Shown here piece by piece: positions 8,621 through 17,529 of a stretch of 35,355 nt of DNA (its first letter is position 1; each line of letters opens with the position of its first letter). The DNA lies in assembly GCA_022824205.1 (NCBI GenBank), contig JAJEAI010000086.1, forward strand, positions 1 through 35,355, given 5' to 3'. The notes under the pieces are model-generated. The model made no database searches and had not been told where the DNA came from. It saw only the letters and a program-made list of their open reading frames with translations. The translations under genes were made by a program, and so were the position numbers. The DNA comes from Candidatus Binatia bacterium. GTDB lineage: Bacteria; Desulfobacterota; Binatia; UBA9968; JAJDTQ01.

Positions 8621-9775
8621 ATGCGCTACCTGGCCACCTACTATGACGGCTTGACGGCCCAGGCCCGGCCTGTCGCCATCGCGGTGACGGAAACGGGAGT
8701 CGTCATCTCCGCGGTGCACGGCGCCGTGCTGGCGCATTGGCCCGCTGAAGGCGTCCTCCTGGTGGAGCGGCCGCGTGGCGGCGAGCCGGCAAGGCTCGGC
8801 CTGGAAGGTACCACGGAGCGGCTGATCGTCGACGACCCGGGCGTGTTGGACGCCCTCCGGCCGGTCTCGCCCCGACTCTATCAGCGGGTGCGGACGTCCT
8901 GGCGCGGCCTCGCCAGGATCATGGCGTGGGCCTGCGCGGCCGCGGGCTCCATGGCCGTCATCCTTCTTTTCGTCGTGCCGGCCCTGTCGGAGCGACTGGC
9001 CGCGGCGACCCCGGACACGGTCAGGGAACGCATCGGCGTCACGACCTTGGGGCAGCTCGCGCGTCTTGTGGGAATTGACCGAAGCGGTCCCGCGGGGACG
9101 AAACGGCCCTACTGCAGCGACGCGCCGGGACGGGCCGCCCTCAAGGCCCTGACGGCCCGCCTCACGGCGGACATGACCGAGCCGCCGGTGCTGAGGCTCG
9201 TGGTGTTGAACACAAAGCTGGTCAACGCCTTTGCGCTGCCGGGCAACTTCGTCGTGTTGACCAAGGGGTTGATCGAAAACGCCGCGGACGCGGGGGAGGT
9301 GGCGGGCGTGGTCGCGCACGAGATGGGCCACGTCGTGCACGACCACGGCATCCAGCGGATGTACCGTTCCGCCGCGGTGGCGGTGGTGAGCAGCCTCATG
9401 ATCGGGGACACGGCGGGAGGCTTTCTGGTGGCGGGGCTGGGCAGGCTGATGCTCAACAGCGGCTACTCGCGGGAGGCCGAGCGCGAAGCCGACCGTTATG
9501 CGTTGGAACGCCTGAGCGCCGCGGGGCTCGATTCCAGGGGCTTCGAAGCGTTCTTCGCCCGGTTGCAGGCGCAAGAGGAAGAGCGGCGGGGGAAGGGCGG
9601 ACGCGCGCTCAGGGGGCTTCTCTCGACGCACCCGCCGCACGCCGAGAGGATCCAGACCGTGCGCCGCGCGGCGCGGTCCGGGGGCAAGGTCTTCAGCGAC
9701 CCGAGCCGGTGGCCGAGCCTCCGTCTGATCTGTCGAACGACGGGCGAGGCCTGGGAGGTCTTGTACCGCCCGTAG
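8621..9775 (+). CDS. M48 family zinc metallopeptidase, membrane-anchored
   Basis: A 384-residue peptidase. The zinc motif HEMGH is at 233-237 and the third-ligand motif of the family (SREAEREADRYAL) is around 284-294. One transmembrane helix is evident at about residues 98-120 (IMAWACAAAGSMAVILLFVV), which separates an N-terminal domain of about 95 residues from the peptidase domain. Relatives (HtpX, BepA, Oma1) degrade damaged envelope proteins. The gene begins 6 bp after yjgN and they are surely one operon, suggesting that the peptidase and the DUF898 protein act together. It converges on the dehydrogenase gene on the other strand with a 16-bp gap. The ATG at 8621 is the only sensible start. 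Confidence 0.92.
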   Translation: MRYLATYYDGLTAQARPVAIAVTETGVVISAVHGAVLAHWPAEGVLLVERPRGGEPARLGLEGTTERLIVDDPGVLDALRPVSPRLYQRVRTSWRGLARIMAWACAAAGSMAVILLFVVPALSERLAAATPDTVRERIGVTTLGQLARLVGIDRSGPAGTKRPYCSDAPGRAALKALTARLTADMTEPPVLRLVVLNTKLVNAFALPGNFVVLTKGLIENAADAGEVAGVVAHEMGHVVHDHGIQRMYRSAAVAVVSSLMIGDTAGGFLVAGLGRLMLNSGYSREAEREADRYALERLSAAGLDSRGFEAFFARLQAQEEERRGKGGRALRGLLSTHPPHAERIQTVRRAARSGGKVFSDPSRWPSLRLICRTTGEAWEVLYRP

Positions 9776-9791
9776 GAACGGCCGGAAGGCT

Positions 9792-11063
9792 TTATCCCAG
9801 CGGGTTGAAGAACGCCTTGGTGCCGCGCGCCTCCACCGCGTGGCCGATGCGTTCGAGGGCGTGGACGTAGGCGGCGGTGCGCATGCTGACGGCCTTGTCC
9901 CGGGCCACCTCCCATATGCGCCGGGTCTCGGGGTCCATGATGGCCCTGAGCTTCGTGTGTACTTCCTCCACCGGCCAGTAGTAGCCGGCCTTGTTCTGCA
10001 CCCACTCGAAGTAGGAGACCGTCACCCCGCCCGAGTTGGCCAGGATGTCCGGGACCACGATGACGCCCCGCTCGTCGAGGATGGCGTCGCCCGCCGGCGA
10101 CACCGGGCCGTTGGCCAGCTCCAGGATCACCGGCGCCTGGATGGCGGCGGCGTTGTCCTCGGTGATCTGGTTCTCCACCGCCGCCGGGATGAGCACGTCG
10201 CACTCCGCTTCCAGGAGCGCCGCGTTGTCGAGAGCGCGCGCGTGGCCGCGGGTGGGCGCGCCGGCCACGCTGCCGGTGCGGTTCTTGTGTTCCATCACCG
10301 CGTAGGGGTCCATGCCGTCGGGGTCGTAGATGGCGGCGCTCGAGTCCGACAGCCCGACGATCCGGTAACCGTCGTCGTGGAGCAGGCGCGCGCAGTGGAA
10401 CGAGGCGTTGCCGAAGCCCTGGAGCACGATGCGGGTCTTGTCCGGGCTGACGCCGAGTTCGTCCCTCAGTTCGCGAAGCACGTAGAAGCCGCCGCGCCCG
10501 GTGGCGTCGTCGCGCCCCAGCGAGCCGCCCAGGGCCACCGGCTTCCCGGTGATGATGGCCGGGCTCGGATGGCCGGTGATGGTGCCGTACTCGTCCGCCA
10601 TCCACGCCATGACGATGCCGTTGGTGTACATGTCCGGGGCGGGGATGTCGCGCTCGGGGCCGATGAAGCGCGCGAAGGCCTGCACGTAGGCGCGGCTCAG
10701 CCGCTCCAGCTCGGCCCGGGACAGGGTCTTGACGTCCACCGACACGCCGCCCTTGGCGCCGCCGAAGGGCAGGTTCATCACCGCGCACTTGAAGGTCATC
10801 CAGAACGCCAGCGTCATCACCTCGTCGACGTTCACCGCGGGATGGAAGCGGATGCCGCCCTTGGTGGGGCCGCGGGTGTCGTCGTAGCGGCAGCGCCACG
10901 CCTTGAAGCCCTTGCGCGAGCCGTCGTCCATGCGCACCAGCAGGGTGGCGGCCAGCGTTTCCTTGGGATAGCGGAGTTGTTCGATGATCTCGCGCTCGAT
11001 GTCGACGTAGCGGGCGGCGTCGTCGAGGCGTGCCCGGGCGGTGGTGAAGAGGTCGGTGGCCAT
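9792..11063 (-). CDS. Glu/Leu/Phe/Val dehydrogenase (glutamate dehydrogenase-like)
   Basis: A 423-residue NAD(P)-dependent amino-acid dehydrogenase of the GDH hexamer family, which reversibly deaminates glutamate to 2-oxoglutarate and ammonia. Substrate-domain motifs are complete: GPTKGGIRFHP (K68), FKCAVMNLPFGGAKGGV (K92 and catalytic K104) and PAPDMYTNG (D144). The Rossmann part shows VLQGFGNASFHCARLL, and the C-terminal domain has ANGPVSPAGD and NSGGVTVSYFEWVQN. Length is normal for the family. AAAGGAG lies just before the ATG at 11063. Glutamate is the most likely substrate from the overall pattern, but branched-chain or aromatic specificity cannot be excluded by eye. It is divergent from the KamA-like gene. 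Confidence 0.94.
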   Translation of the reverse strand: MATDLFTTARARLDDAARYVDIEREIIEQLRYPKETLAATLLVRMDDGSRKGFKAWRCRYDDTRGPTKGGIRFHPAVNVDEVMTLAFWMTFKCAVMNLPFGGAKGGVSVDVKTLSRAELERLSRAYVQAFARFIGPERDIPAPDMYTNGIVMAWMADEYGTITGHPSPAIITGKPVALGGSLGRDDATGRGGFYVLRELRDELGVSPDKTRIVLQGFGNASFHCARLLHDDGYRIVGLSDSSAAIYDPDGMDPYAVMEHKNRTGSVAGAPTRGHARALDNAALLEAECDVLIPAAVENQITEDNAAAIQAPVILELANGPVSPAGDAILDERGVIVVPDILANSGGVTVSYFEWVQNKAGYYWPVEEVHTKLRAIMDPETRRIWEVARDKAVSMRTAAYVHALERIGHAVEARGTKAFFNPLG

Positions 11064-11295
11064 GCGCTTGCTCCTTTCGAACTCGGCCTTTAATCGATTG
11101 CCCCTAAGATCAGTAAAGCAGATAATCCGGCCAGAGAAGAATGTGCGGCGGTCGCGGTCCTTGCAAAGGAGGTCGGGTCGCTCCTATAGTTCACTTTTGT
11201 CTGCAAGATCTTTCCCTTTAGGGTATCCTTTGCGGTATATTGGTGTGAGAGCCAAAGTGCCGAAGACGATGAGCGAAAACGTCGGGAGGTGAGTC

Positions 11296-12729
11296 ATGAG
11301 TAAAGTAGTGTCGGAACCCGGCAACAAGCCTCCGGGTGCTCCGGGAACGATGTCTCTCCAAGAAGAGGGTCTGGACAATACGGCGCCGATCTTTCCGTCC
11401 GAGCGCTACAAGGCGCTGTCGGCCAAGCATCTCCCGGAGATCCCGCAGCTTCAGAAGCTGCCCGCCGACGACCGGTTCGCCATGCAGGTGGTGGCCAGCG
11501 TGCTGCCCTTCCGCTCCAACCGGTACGTCATCGACAACCTCATCGATTGGGACCGGGTGCCCGATGACCCCGTCTACCAGATCACCTTCCCGCAGCAGGG
11601 CATGCTCGAGTCGGTGGATTTCTCGCACATGGCCGACCTCATGCGGCGCGACGCTTCCGCCAAGGAGATCAAGGAAGGCGCCCACGAGATCCGCGAGAAG
11701 CTCAACCCGCACCCCGCCGGGCAGCGGGAGCTGAACATCCCGCAGGTGGGGAACGAGACGATTCACGGTCTCCAGCACAAGTACCGCGAGACCGTGCTGT
11801 TCTTCCCAAGCCAGGGGCAGACCTGCCACGCCTACTGCACCTTCTGCTTCCGCTGGGCTCAGTTCGTGGGCGACAACACCCTCAAGATCGTCGCCAAGGA
11901 GGCGGACGGCCTGCACGACTACCTGGCGGCGCATCCCGACGTGACCGACCTCCTGGTGACCGGCGGCGACCCCATGATCATGAAGACGGCGGTGTTCGCC
12001 CACTACCTGGAGCCCTTGGTGGAGGACCCTCGGCTGGCCCACGTCCAGGACATCCGCATCGGCACCAAGTCGCTGACCTTCTGGCCCTACCGCTTCGTCG
12101 GCGACGACGACGCCGACGACATGCTGCGCCTGCTGGAGAAGATCGTGAAGGCCGGCAAGCACGTGGCCATCATGGCCCACTTCAACCACTGGCAGGAGCT
12201 GCAGACCAACGTGGTGCGTGAGGCGATCCGGCGCCTGCACGACGCCGGCGCGGTGATCCGATGCCAGGCGCCGCTGCTGCGCCACATCAACGACTCCTCG
12301 GACGTGTGGATACGCATGTGGGAGGAAGAAGTGCGGCTGGGGATGATCCCCTACTACATGTTCGTGGAGCGCGACACCGGCGCGCGCAACTACTTCGAGG
12401 TGCCGCTGGAGGAGGCCTGCCGCATCTTCCAGAACTCCTACAAGTACGTTTCCGGCCTGGCCCGCACCGTGCGCGGCCCGAGCATGAGCGCCACCCCGGG
12501 CAAGGTGGAGGTCCAGGACGTGCAGGAGATCGCCGGCGAGAAGGTGTTCGTCCTGCGCTTCCTCCAGGGACGCAACCCCGACTGGGTCGGACGCCCCTTC
12601 TTCGCCGCCTACGACCCCGAGGTCACGTGGTTCGACGGGCTGCGCCCCGCCTTCGGCCAGGAGAAGTTCTTCTACACCGACGACTTCAACGCGATGGTGC
12701 AGGGGAGGTGGCCGACCACGAAGCACTAG
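11296..12729 (+). CDS. KamA-family radical SAM protein (lysine 2,3-aminomutase-like)
   Basis: A 477-residue radical SAM enzyme related to lysine 2,3-aminomutase. The [4Fe-4S] motif is C177-x3-C181-x2-C184 (QTCHAYCTFCFRWAQF), followed by the SAM-binding VTGGDPM (221-227). A PGK at 401-403 within RGPSMSATPGKVEV is a plausible PLP-lysine site, as in KamA. It has a longer N-terminus and a different C-terminus from classical KamA, so the substrate may not be lysine. A strong ribosome site (GGGAGGTGAG) precedes the ATG at 11296. The 232-bp gap to the divergent dehydrogenase should contain promoters for both genes; no clear box could be assigned. Transcription ends at the terminator at 12748-12783. 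Confidence 0.88.
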   Translation: MSKVVSEPGNKPPGAPGTMSLQEEGLDNTAPIFPSERYKALSAKHLPEIPQLQKLPADDRFAMQVVASVLPFRSNRYVIDNLIDWDRVPDDPVYQITFPQQGMLESVDFSHMADLMRRDASAKEIKEGAHEIREKLNPHPAGQRELNIPQVGNETIHGLQHKYRETVLFFPSQGQTCHAYCTFCFRWAQFVGDNTLKIVAKEADGLHDYLAAHPDVTDLLVTGGDPMIMKTAVFAHYLEPLVEDPRLAHVQDIRIGTKSLTFWPYRFVGDDDADDMLRLLEKIVKAGKHVAIMAHFNHWQELQTNVVREAIRRLHDAGAVIRCQAPLLRHINDSSDVWIRMWEEEVRLGMIPYYMFVERDTGARNYFEVPLEEACRIFQNSYKYVSGLARTVRGPSMSATPGKVEVQDVQEIAGEKVFVLRFLQGRNPDWVGRPFFAAYDPEVTWFDGLRPAFGQEKFFYTDDFNAMVQGRWPTTKH

Positions 12730-12747
12730 GACCGCTCGCGTCAAGCA

Positions 12748-12783
12748 ACGGGGGGCGGCGAACGCGCCGCCCCCCGTTTTTTT
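12748..12783 (+). terminator. Rho-independent terminator after the KamA-like gene
   Basis: A 13-bp perfect stem (ACGGGGGGCGGCG at 12748-12760 and its complement at 12765-12777) with loop AACG is followed by a run of seven T (12777-12783). It lies 19 bp after the stop codon. This is a classic intrinsic terminator for the plus strand. Confidence 0.95.
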
Positions 12784-12800
12784 CGCCCTGAAGAGTAGAC

Positions 12801-13745
12801 ATGTACTTCGGATACGGCGCGCCGACCCGACCTCCTCTCGGCACCGCGGCGAACACCCGCGCGATCGCCGCGAAAGCCGAGGAGGTCGGGCTGAGCTACG
12901 TATCCATCGCCGATCACATCTTCCCGCCCTTCCACGAGACGGACGCCTACCCCTACACCGCGGACGGCTCGACGCCCTGGGACGACTCGGGCAACGTCCT
13001 CGAATGTCTGACCCTTGCCTCCTATATCGCCGGGGCGACCCGAACGCTCAGGCTGGTGACCGGCGTGATGGTGGTGCCCCTGCGCAACCCGCTGGTGACG
13101 GCGAAGGTGCTGGCGTCCATCGACGTGCTTTCGGAAGGGCGCCTGGTGGTGGGCTGCGGCGCCGGCTGGGAACGCGAGGAGTTCGAAGTGCTCGGCGCGC
13201 CGCCGTTCGCCAGACGCGGTGCGGCCGTCGACGAGTATCTCGCGGTCTTTCGGGAGCTATGGACCAGCGACACGCCGGCCTACGACGGCGAGTTCGTGCG
13301 TGTGAGCGGATTCCCGTTCCAGCCCAAGCCGGTCCAGAAGCCGCACCCTCCCCTGTGGATCGGCGGCGAGAGCCCGGCCGCCATTCGCCGTGCCGCAAGG
13401 CTGGGGAACGGCTGGTATCCGATCATCAACAACCGCGACTATCCGCTCGATACGCCGGAGCGCTACGCCGCCGCCGTGGGCGGCTTGCGGGCCGCCTGCG
13501 ACCACGCCGGAAGCAACTTTGACCGGTTGGAGTTGGGACTTGTGGTGTTCAACTACAACGTCGGCGCGGCCCGCCGCGGCCATGCGTTCACCGGCTCCTA
13601 CGGCGACATCGTCGACGATCTCAAACGCTACCGCGACGCCGGCCTGAACCACGCCATGATCCGCCTGGCGCGCCGCGCCAGCCTGGAACAAACCCTGGCG
13701 AGCCAGGAAGCCTTCGCGGACAAGGTGATGGTGCGAATGGACTGA
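12801..13745 (+). CDS. LLM-class F420-dependent oxidoreductase
   Basis: A 314-residue luciferase-like TIM-barrel flavin/F420 oxidoreductase, closest in appearance to the TIGR03619 group. Typical features are the N-terminal ADHIFPP, RTLRLVTGVMVVPLRNPLV, VLASIDVLSEGRLVVGCGAGW and PKPVQKPHPPLWIGGES, all standard for the family. No signal peptide. Substrate cannot be deduced, and F420 versus FMN is inferred from the subgroup. The gene starts 17 bp after the terminator of the preceding gene, so it needs its own promoter inside or just after the hairpin, or depends on read-through. It is the last clearly core-type gene before the accessory island; the following 135 bp (13746-13880) hold only the palindrome CTAGCTGGCTAG-like start and no gene. 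Confidence 0.9.
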   Translation: MYFGYGAPTRPPLGTAANTRAIAAKAEEVGLSYVSIADHIFPPFHETDAYPYTADGSTPWDDSGNVLECLTLASYIAGATRTLRLVTGVMVVPLRNPLVTAKVLASIDVLSEGRLVVGCGAGWEREEFEVLGAPPFARRGAAVDEYLAVFRELWTSDTPAYDGEFVRVSGFPFQPKPVQKPHPPLWIGGESPAAIRRAARLGNGWYPIINNRDYPLDTPERYAAAVGGLRAACDHAGSNFDRLELGLVVFNYNVGAARRGHAFTGSYGDIVDDLKRYRDAGLNHAMIRLARRASLEQTLASQEAFADKVMVRMD

Positions 13746-13880
13746 CTAGCTGGCTAGCTTTCGGTCCCCTTCTTCTTCCGTCGACGACGGACCTCTAGGC
13801 GAGGAAATTCAAGGGAGCAGGTCACCTCCCTTCCGCCGTATAGCTGCGCAGAAAAACCATTCTTCCCGCGAAGGCTACGC

Positions 13881-16211
13881 CTATTCCGGCCAGTGCTTCT
13901 GCTTATAGGACAGCAGCGCCGGTCCCGACAGCTCCTCAGTCGCGTTGTTGAGCCGCACGAAAAAGACCTGCTGCTGCTCGCCCTTTTTCGAAGCGAATAC
14001 CGGTTCCAAGCCAGGACGAACATCTATCCGCGCAATCGTCCGATCCTCCAGCGAGCAGAATCCGACAACAAGATCCGTCGCGGCGACCGGTCCAAGCGCG
14101 TTCTTCACCGCCCTCGTCAACGACAGTTCCCAGCCGTCGCGGTCGTGTCCCTTGACATGCGGATAGTCCTCTTCAATCCCAACGGGACGACCTCCATCGT
14201 CAATGCCCACAAGCAGCGTGCCGCCGTTCGTGTTCATGAAAGCCGCGATCGTCCTAACAACTGACCAAATGATCGCTTGGTCCTGTACACCTGTACGCAG
14301 ATTGCGCCGGGCTGTCGACTTGAACTCAAGAACAGCGGACTCACCGCATTCGATCAACGACCGCACGCCCTCATCCATCGCCACTCTCTCCTCGGCAAAC
14401 GGACTCTCGTTACGGTCTGCTCTCCGGTTCACCGGTTTGCCCATAGCACCTTCGATCTGTCTCAACTGGCTTTCGAAACGCTGATTGAAGAACTGTGCAA
14501 AATCGTCCCGGCGCAACGCCAACGGATCAATGTCATGCGTTCGAAGAAAGCCATCGAGCACGTGCGGTTCTATGCCGTCGCCCGACTCGATTCGCGAAAG
14601 ATAGACGCTGGGTGCGTTGCCGCCTATCCGCCGATTCGTGTGCGCGTCGAGGGCAGTTTTGTTTACGATGGTGTTGGTGATCCACGGCTCGATCCCATGC
14701 TCGTCGCACCAGTGTCGAGGAAAGATGTGATGGATCTCGATAGCATCCTCCATGTATGCGTGGACGTCGATCGACTGGCCTGTCTTGAAGTCCCGGCTAC
14801 CTTGTTTCATCTGAAGCGCATAAAGTCCTTTGTACGCCGCACTGTTGCGAGTGCGTAGCGTGAGCAGGCGCTCGGCCTGAAATTGAGCTGCCTGTACCGT
14901 GCGCGGAGGCCCTGCATCGCCGCGTTCCTCGATCCATGCAACGCAATCCTCCAGGTCATTGGCGAAACGTGTCTCCGTAGCCCCGCCGTACATCTCGCCA
15001 AGCACGCCGCACCAGAACCATTGCCCGAGTCGCTGCTGCGTTGCGTATAGCTCGGCTTCGCCATCCAACCACCCGAAGATGGCTCCAAGCGGCAGTAGCT
15101 GTGTCGCGTACGGCAGATCCTGACACTGAAAGATCCGGTGACTGTGAAGGAACGGCACCGCGCGCATCAGCCCCCGCTCGGCCACCTTTGCCCATTTCCG
15201 GTAGTCCTCCAGAGACAAGCGGAGCACATCGCGGCGCTTGCACGAAACCGCCGGAATCCTGTCATCTCCAGGACTCGCCTCCATATGAGACTTCCGGCGG
15301 TCGTAGGTGGCTATAAGCGTGACGATCTGCAGGAAGGCGGTGCCGTCCACTGCCGTCAGGAGTTCATGTTGCGCGAGGCGCTCTTGGCGCTTCGCCCAAT
15401 CCTTGCGCAACTCGAAATTCCCAGCCGCGTAAGTCGCCGTCAACAACTCGAACACCGTGAGCGTGACACCGCCCGTGTTGACCTTCTCGAATACCTGGCA
15501 CACTGCCTCCTTCGGAGTCGACTTCGCGAGATCTATCGTGGGCACCTGGTACTGAACGAACGGACTGACAATCGCTTCGTGAAACCGCTTCCACTTATCC
15601 ACTCGGTCCGGTTGGTTGCCGGGTCCTGATTGCAGATATGCCAACTGCCAGTCCATCGTGTCGTTGCTGTCGAGCACGATTTCTAGTGGGAACATCTCCG
15701 CCGCGATTTCGAGTTCTCGCGTGCTCAGATCCAAGTCGATCCTCCGCCCAAAGTCGCTCCGCACAAGGCGATCCGACGGAACGCCAACAATACCCTCCTC
15801 CTCCCGGTCCGCCTCCGGATCGATGCACGTGTTGATGCTCGCGTAGTAGTAGCGGCCCAGTTCCTCGCCGCGGCTGTTCCGAGTCGCCACCGGCGCGCGC
15901 GACTTCAGCGCCTGGAACAACGATGTCAACCGTTGCTGGCCGTCGAGCAGGAGCGTCTCAGGCGCCCCACTCGCCGCCGACGCTACCCCTTCTAGCACCC
16001 GCGCCTTGAAGTTTACGTCTGGATTACCAGCATCCAGCGTCATCACCGCCCCGATCGGGTAAGAGAGCGAAATCGACGCCAGCAGACTCCGGATGTGGTC
16101 GTCATCCCACACCCATCCTCGCTGGAAGTCGGGCAACTGCAATTCCCCACACGCCGCCTGATCGAGTAGCTGTGCCAACGGTAGCTCATCGCTGGTAAAT
16201 TTCTTCTCCAT
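13881..16211 (-). CDS. DUF262-HNH (GmrSD-like) protein fused to AlbA_2/Schlafen domain
   Basis: A 776-residue likely anti-phage protein with three domains. Residues 1 to about 270 are DUF262 (GmrS-like, ParB/Srx fold NTPase): LPDFQRGWVWDDDHI, the signature LLLDGQQRLTSLF (DGQQR at 90-94) and FEKVNTGGVTLTVFELL. Residues about 480-540 form a DUF1524 HNH nuclease: IEIHHIFPRHW (HH at 494-495) followed by TNTIVNKTALDAHTNRRIG. Residues about 615-740 form an AlbA_2 (Schlafen-type) domain: ESAVLEFKSTARRN, MNTNGGTLLVGIDDGGRPVG and RIDVRPGLEPVF. The first two domains make up type IV restriction GmrSD, which cuts modified phage DNA. ATG 16211 follows AGGAGA at a good distance. It stands alone on the minus strand at the left border of the island. 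Confidence 0.9.
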   Translation of the reverse strand: MEKKFTSDELPLAQLLDQAACGELQLPDFQRGWVWDDDHIRSLLASISLSYPIGAVMTLDAGNPDVNFKARVLEGVASAASGAPETLLLDGQQRLTSLFQALKSRAPVATRNSRGEELGRYYYASINTCIDPEADREEEGIVGVPSDRLVRSDFGRRIDLDLSTRELEIAAEMFPLEIVLDSNDTMDWQLAYLQSGPGNQPDRVDKWKRFHEAIVSPFVQYQVPTIDLAKSTPKEAVCQVFEKVNTGGVTLTVFELLTATYAAGNFELRKDWAKRQERLAQHELLTAVDGTAFLQIVTLIATYDRRKSHMEASPGDDRIPAVSCKRRDVLRLSLEDYRKWAKVAERGLMRAVPFLHSHRIFQCQDLPYATQLLPLGAIFGWLDGEAELYATQQRLGQWFWCGVLGEMYGGATETRFANDLEDCVAWIEERGDAGPPRTVQAAQFQAERLLTLRTRNSAAYKGLYALQMKQGSRDFKTGQSIDVHAYMEDAIEIHHIFPRHWCDEHGIEPWITNTIVNKTALDAHTNRRIGGNAPSVYLSRIESGDGIEPHVLDGFLRTHDIDPLALRRDDFAQFFNQRFESQLRQIEGAMGKPVNRRADRNESPFAEERVAMDEGVRSLIECGESAVLEFKSTARRNLRTGVQDQAIIWSVVRTIAAFMNTNGGTLLVGIDDGGRPVGIEEDYPHVKGHDRDGWELSLTRAVKNALGPVAATDLVVGFCSLEDRTIARIDVRPGLEPVFASKKGEQQQVFFVRLNNATEELSGPALLSYKQKHWPE

Positions 16212-16379
16212 TGACTGATTCTCCTATAACCGTGCTCTTCGCTTGGCTGGTGATAGGGTGTTTCGCTCTACACCAGCGGCTTTCAAACGGGCGTTGCCCG
16301 ACGAGTAGTACCTCAAGGCAAGAGGGTATGGGTCATTCTCGTGCACACAGCACGTGAGCTTTTTACCCCTTCCCCAGGC

Positions 16380-16520
16380 CTAATCCGTCATGCGCTTGAG
16401 CCCGCTCAGGGGGTGAACCTTCACCGCCCGCGAGGCGGGCTTCGAGGCCACCGTGATCTCCTGGCCGGTGATGGGTGGCATCATCTTGCGCGCCTTGGTC
16501 GCGGGCGTCACCGCCTCGAT
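16380..16520 (-). pseudogene. C-terminal remnant of an HU-family DNA-binding protein
   Basis: The last 46 codons of a minus-strand frame read IEAVTPATKARKMM, then PITGQEITVASKPASRAVKV and HPLSGLKRMTD before a TAG. This matches the C-terminal half of HU/IHF-like proteins (the P-x-TG-E-I-x-V-x-AKPA-x-R-x-V-K-x-x-P-L-x-x-LK pattern). The N-terminal dimerisation helices are missing; the sequence upstream of about 16538 does not resemble HU. It appears to be a gene fragment left by rearrangement at the island edge. The rest of 16212-16647 contains no gene I can support. Confidence 0.5.
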
Positions 16521-16647
16521 CCATGCGTCCTTTTTTGTCAACTGAGGTCGTGCCGAAGATGCCTTGGCGCGATATCGTTTACGTGAGTTGGATCGGTTTT
16601 GAGCCCGGCACGGTCGGTGAACCTTGCCACGAGCAACCTCCAGCCAT

Positions 16648-16932
16648 TCAGCGGTCGGCGTGTACCAAACCAACGGTCAGCCGCGTGCCAGTCGCTTCCG
16701 CGTAGCGTCGTAAGGTCGTAAAGGACGGTGACACGCCGCCGCCCTCTAGACGCGCGATAGCGGACTGTGTCGTTCCCAAGCGCCGGGCGAGTTCTGCTTG
16801 TGTCAGCTTCGCCGCTATGCGGGCACGAATCAATTCCTCAATCAGGCTGAACTCGTCATCGGCCCGCGTGTACTCTTCCCGGAACTCGGGATCTTCCATA
16901 AAGCGCTTCTTCAGGTCCTTCAGTTTCGTCAT
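16648..16932 (-). CDS. XRE-family antitoxin (HigA-like)
   Basis: A 94-residue helix-turn-helix protein. The HTH spans roughly residues 36-72: RARIAAKLTQAELARRLG, TTQSAIARLEGGGVSPSF and TLRRYAEATG are the standard XRE/Cro pattern. The N-terminal MTKLKDLKKRFMEDPEFREEY matches the leader commonly seen in antitoxins paired with HigB/RelE-like toxins encoded upstream. It overlaps the toxin stop by 4 bp (ATGA), so the two are translationally coupled with the toxin first, the HigBA order. It should neutralise the toxin and autorepress the operon. Confidence 0.9.
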   Translation of the reverse strand: MTKLKDLKKRFMEDPEFREEYTRADDEFSLIEELIRARIAAKLTQAELARRLGTTQSAIARLEGGGVSPSFTTLRRYAEATGTRLTVGLVHADR

Positions 16933-17252
16933 GGCGTCACCTGCTTCATACGTTCCCTGGCTATCGCGAGCGCTCGCCGCGGCGTCCTCCGCGACTTTTT
17001 CGCGAAGACATGCAGTACCACTACCCGCCGCTGCGCTGCCGTCACGTAGATCCCCCTAGCGGTCCCTCCCGGAGCCCTGACCCGTAGTTCCCAAAGCTTG
17101 CCGTCGAGATGCTTGACATGCGGCTCACCAAGTGCCTCCAGGCCGACGTTCTCTATCGCCTCCAGCAGCCGCACCAGCCGGGCACGTAACTTCAACGGCA
17201 GGGTCTCGATTTCGTCATCGACATTGGAGACGGTTTCGACCGTCCATCCCAT
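16929..17252 (-). CDS. HigB/RelE-like (phage Gp49-type) toxin
   Basis: A 107-residue toxin of the phage-derived Gp49-like/HigB group in the RelE superfamily. Typical sequence: EIETLPLKLRARLVRLLEAI, VKHLDGKLWELRVRAPGGTARGI as two adjoining segments, and VVVLHVFAKKSRRTP followed by AIARERM. These proteins are ribosome-dependent or free mRNA endonucleases. The ATG at 17252 (MGWTVETV) is preferred; a GTG six codons earlier is possible. The antitoxin gene starts inside its last codon. The toxin-antitoxin pair stands alone between the HU remnant and the AbiEii-type module. Confidence 0.88.
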   Translation of the reverse strand: MGWTVETVSNVDDEIETLPLKLRARLVRLLEAIENVGLEALGEPHVKHLDGKLWELRVRAPGGTARGIYVTAAQRRVVVLHVFAKKSRRTPRRALAIARERMKQVTP

Positions 17253-17529
17253 TTCGGGAATATAGCGCACACGCTATGTTCTTTCAAGCGAAGCCGTTAC
17301 CCGGATGTGCCAGACCTCACGCGTGGCGTATCGTTCAGGACCACCTCAGACTCCGATCTCGTCGTCCAAATCGGCTGAACCCTCAAAACTCATAAATATC
17401 CCGTTATTTCAGCAACTTACAGCTTGACGCGAGCCGGCGTGTCCGACACTACTGAAATAAGACAAAAATCGAATTCAAGGCAAAAAAGACCCGCAGATTA
17501 TGCTGCGAATTAACCAGACACCACACTGG
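17253..17529. other. AT-richer spacer with inverted repeat upstream of higBA-type pair
   Basis: No gene is seen. It holds TTATTTCAG at 17404-17412 and its exact reverse complement CTGAAATAA at 17452-17460, 39 bases apart. The left arm lies inside a TAAATATCC-x4-ATTTCA unit (17393 onward) that recurs twice just upstream of the first integrase. The AT content contrasts with the neighbouring genes, so it may hold promoters for the flanking genes or a recombination site. Confidence 0.4.

Noticed and set aside
11064..11295. Specific -35/-10 promoter boxes between the dehydrogenase and KamA-like genes
   Set aside because: TATATT-like sequence is present, but no convincing -35 at proper spacing, so no promoter was called.
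11218..12744. A 508-codon minus-strand frame opposite the KamA-like gene
   Set aside because: Antisense shadow; the plus strand carries the radical SAM motif, ribosome site and terminator.
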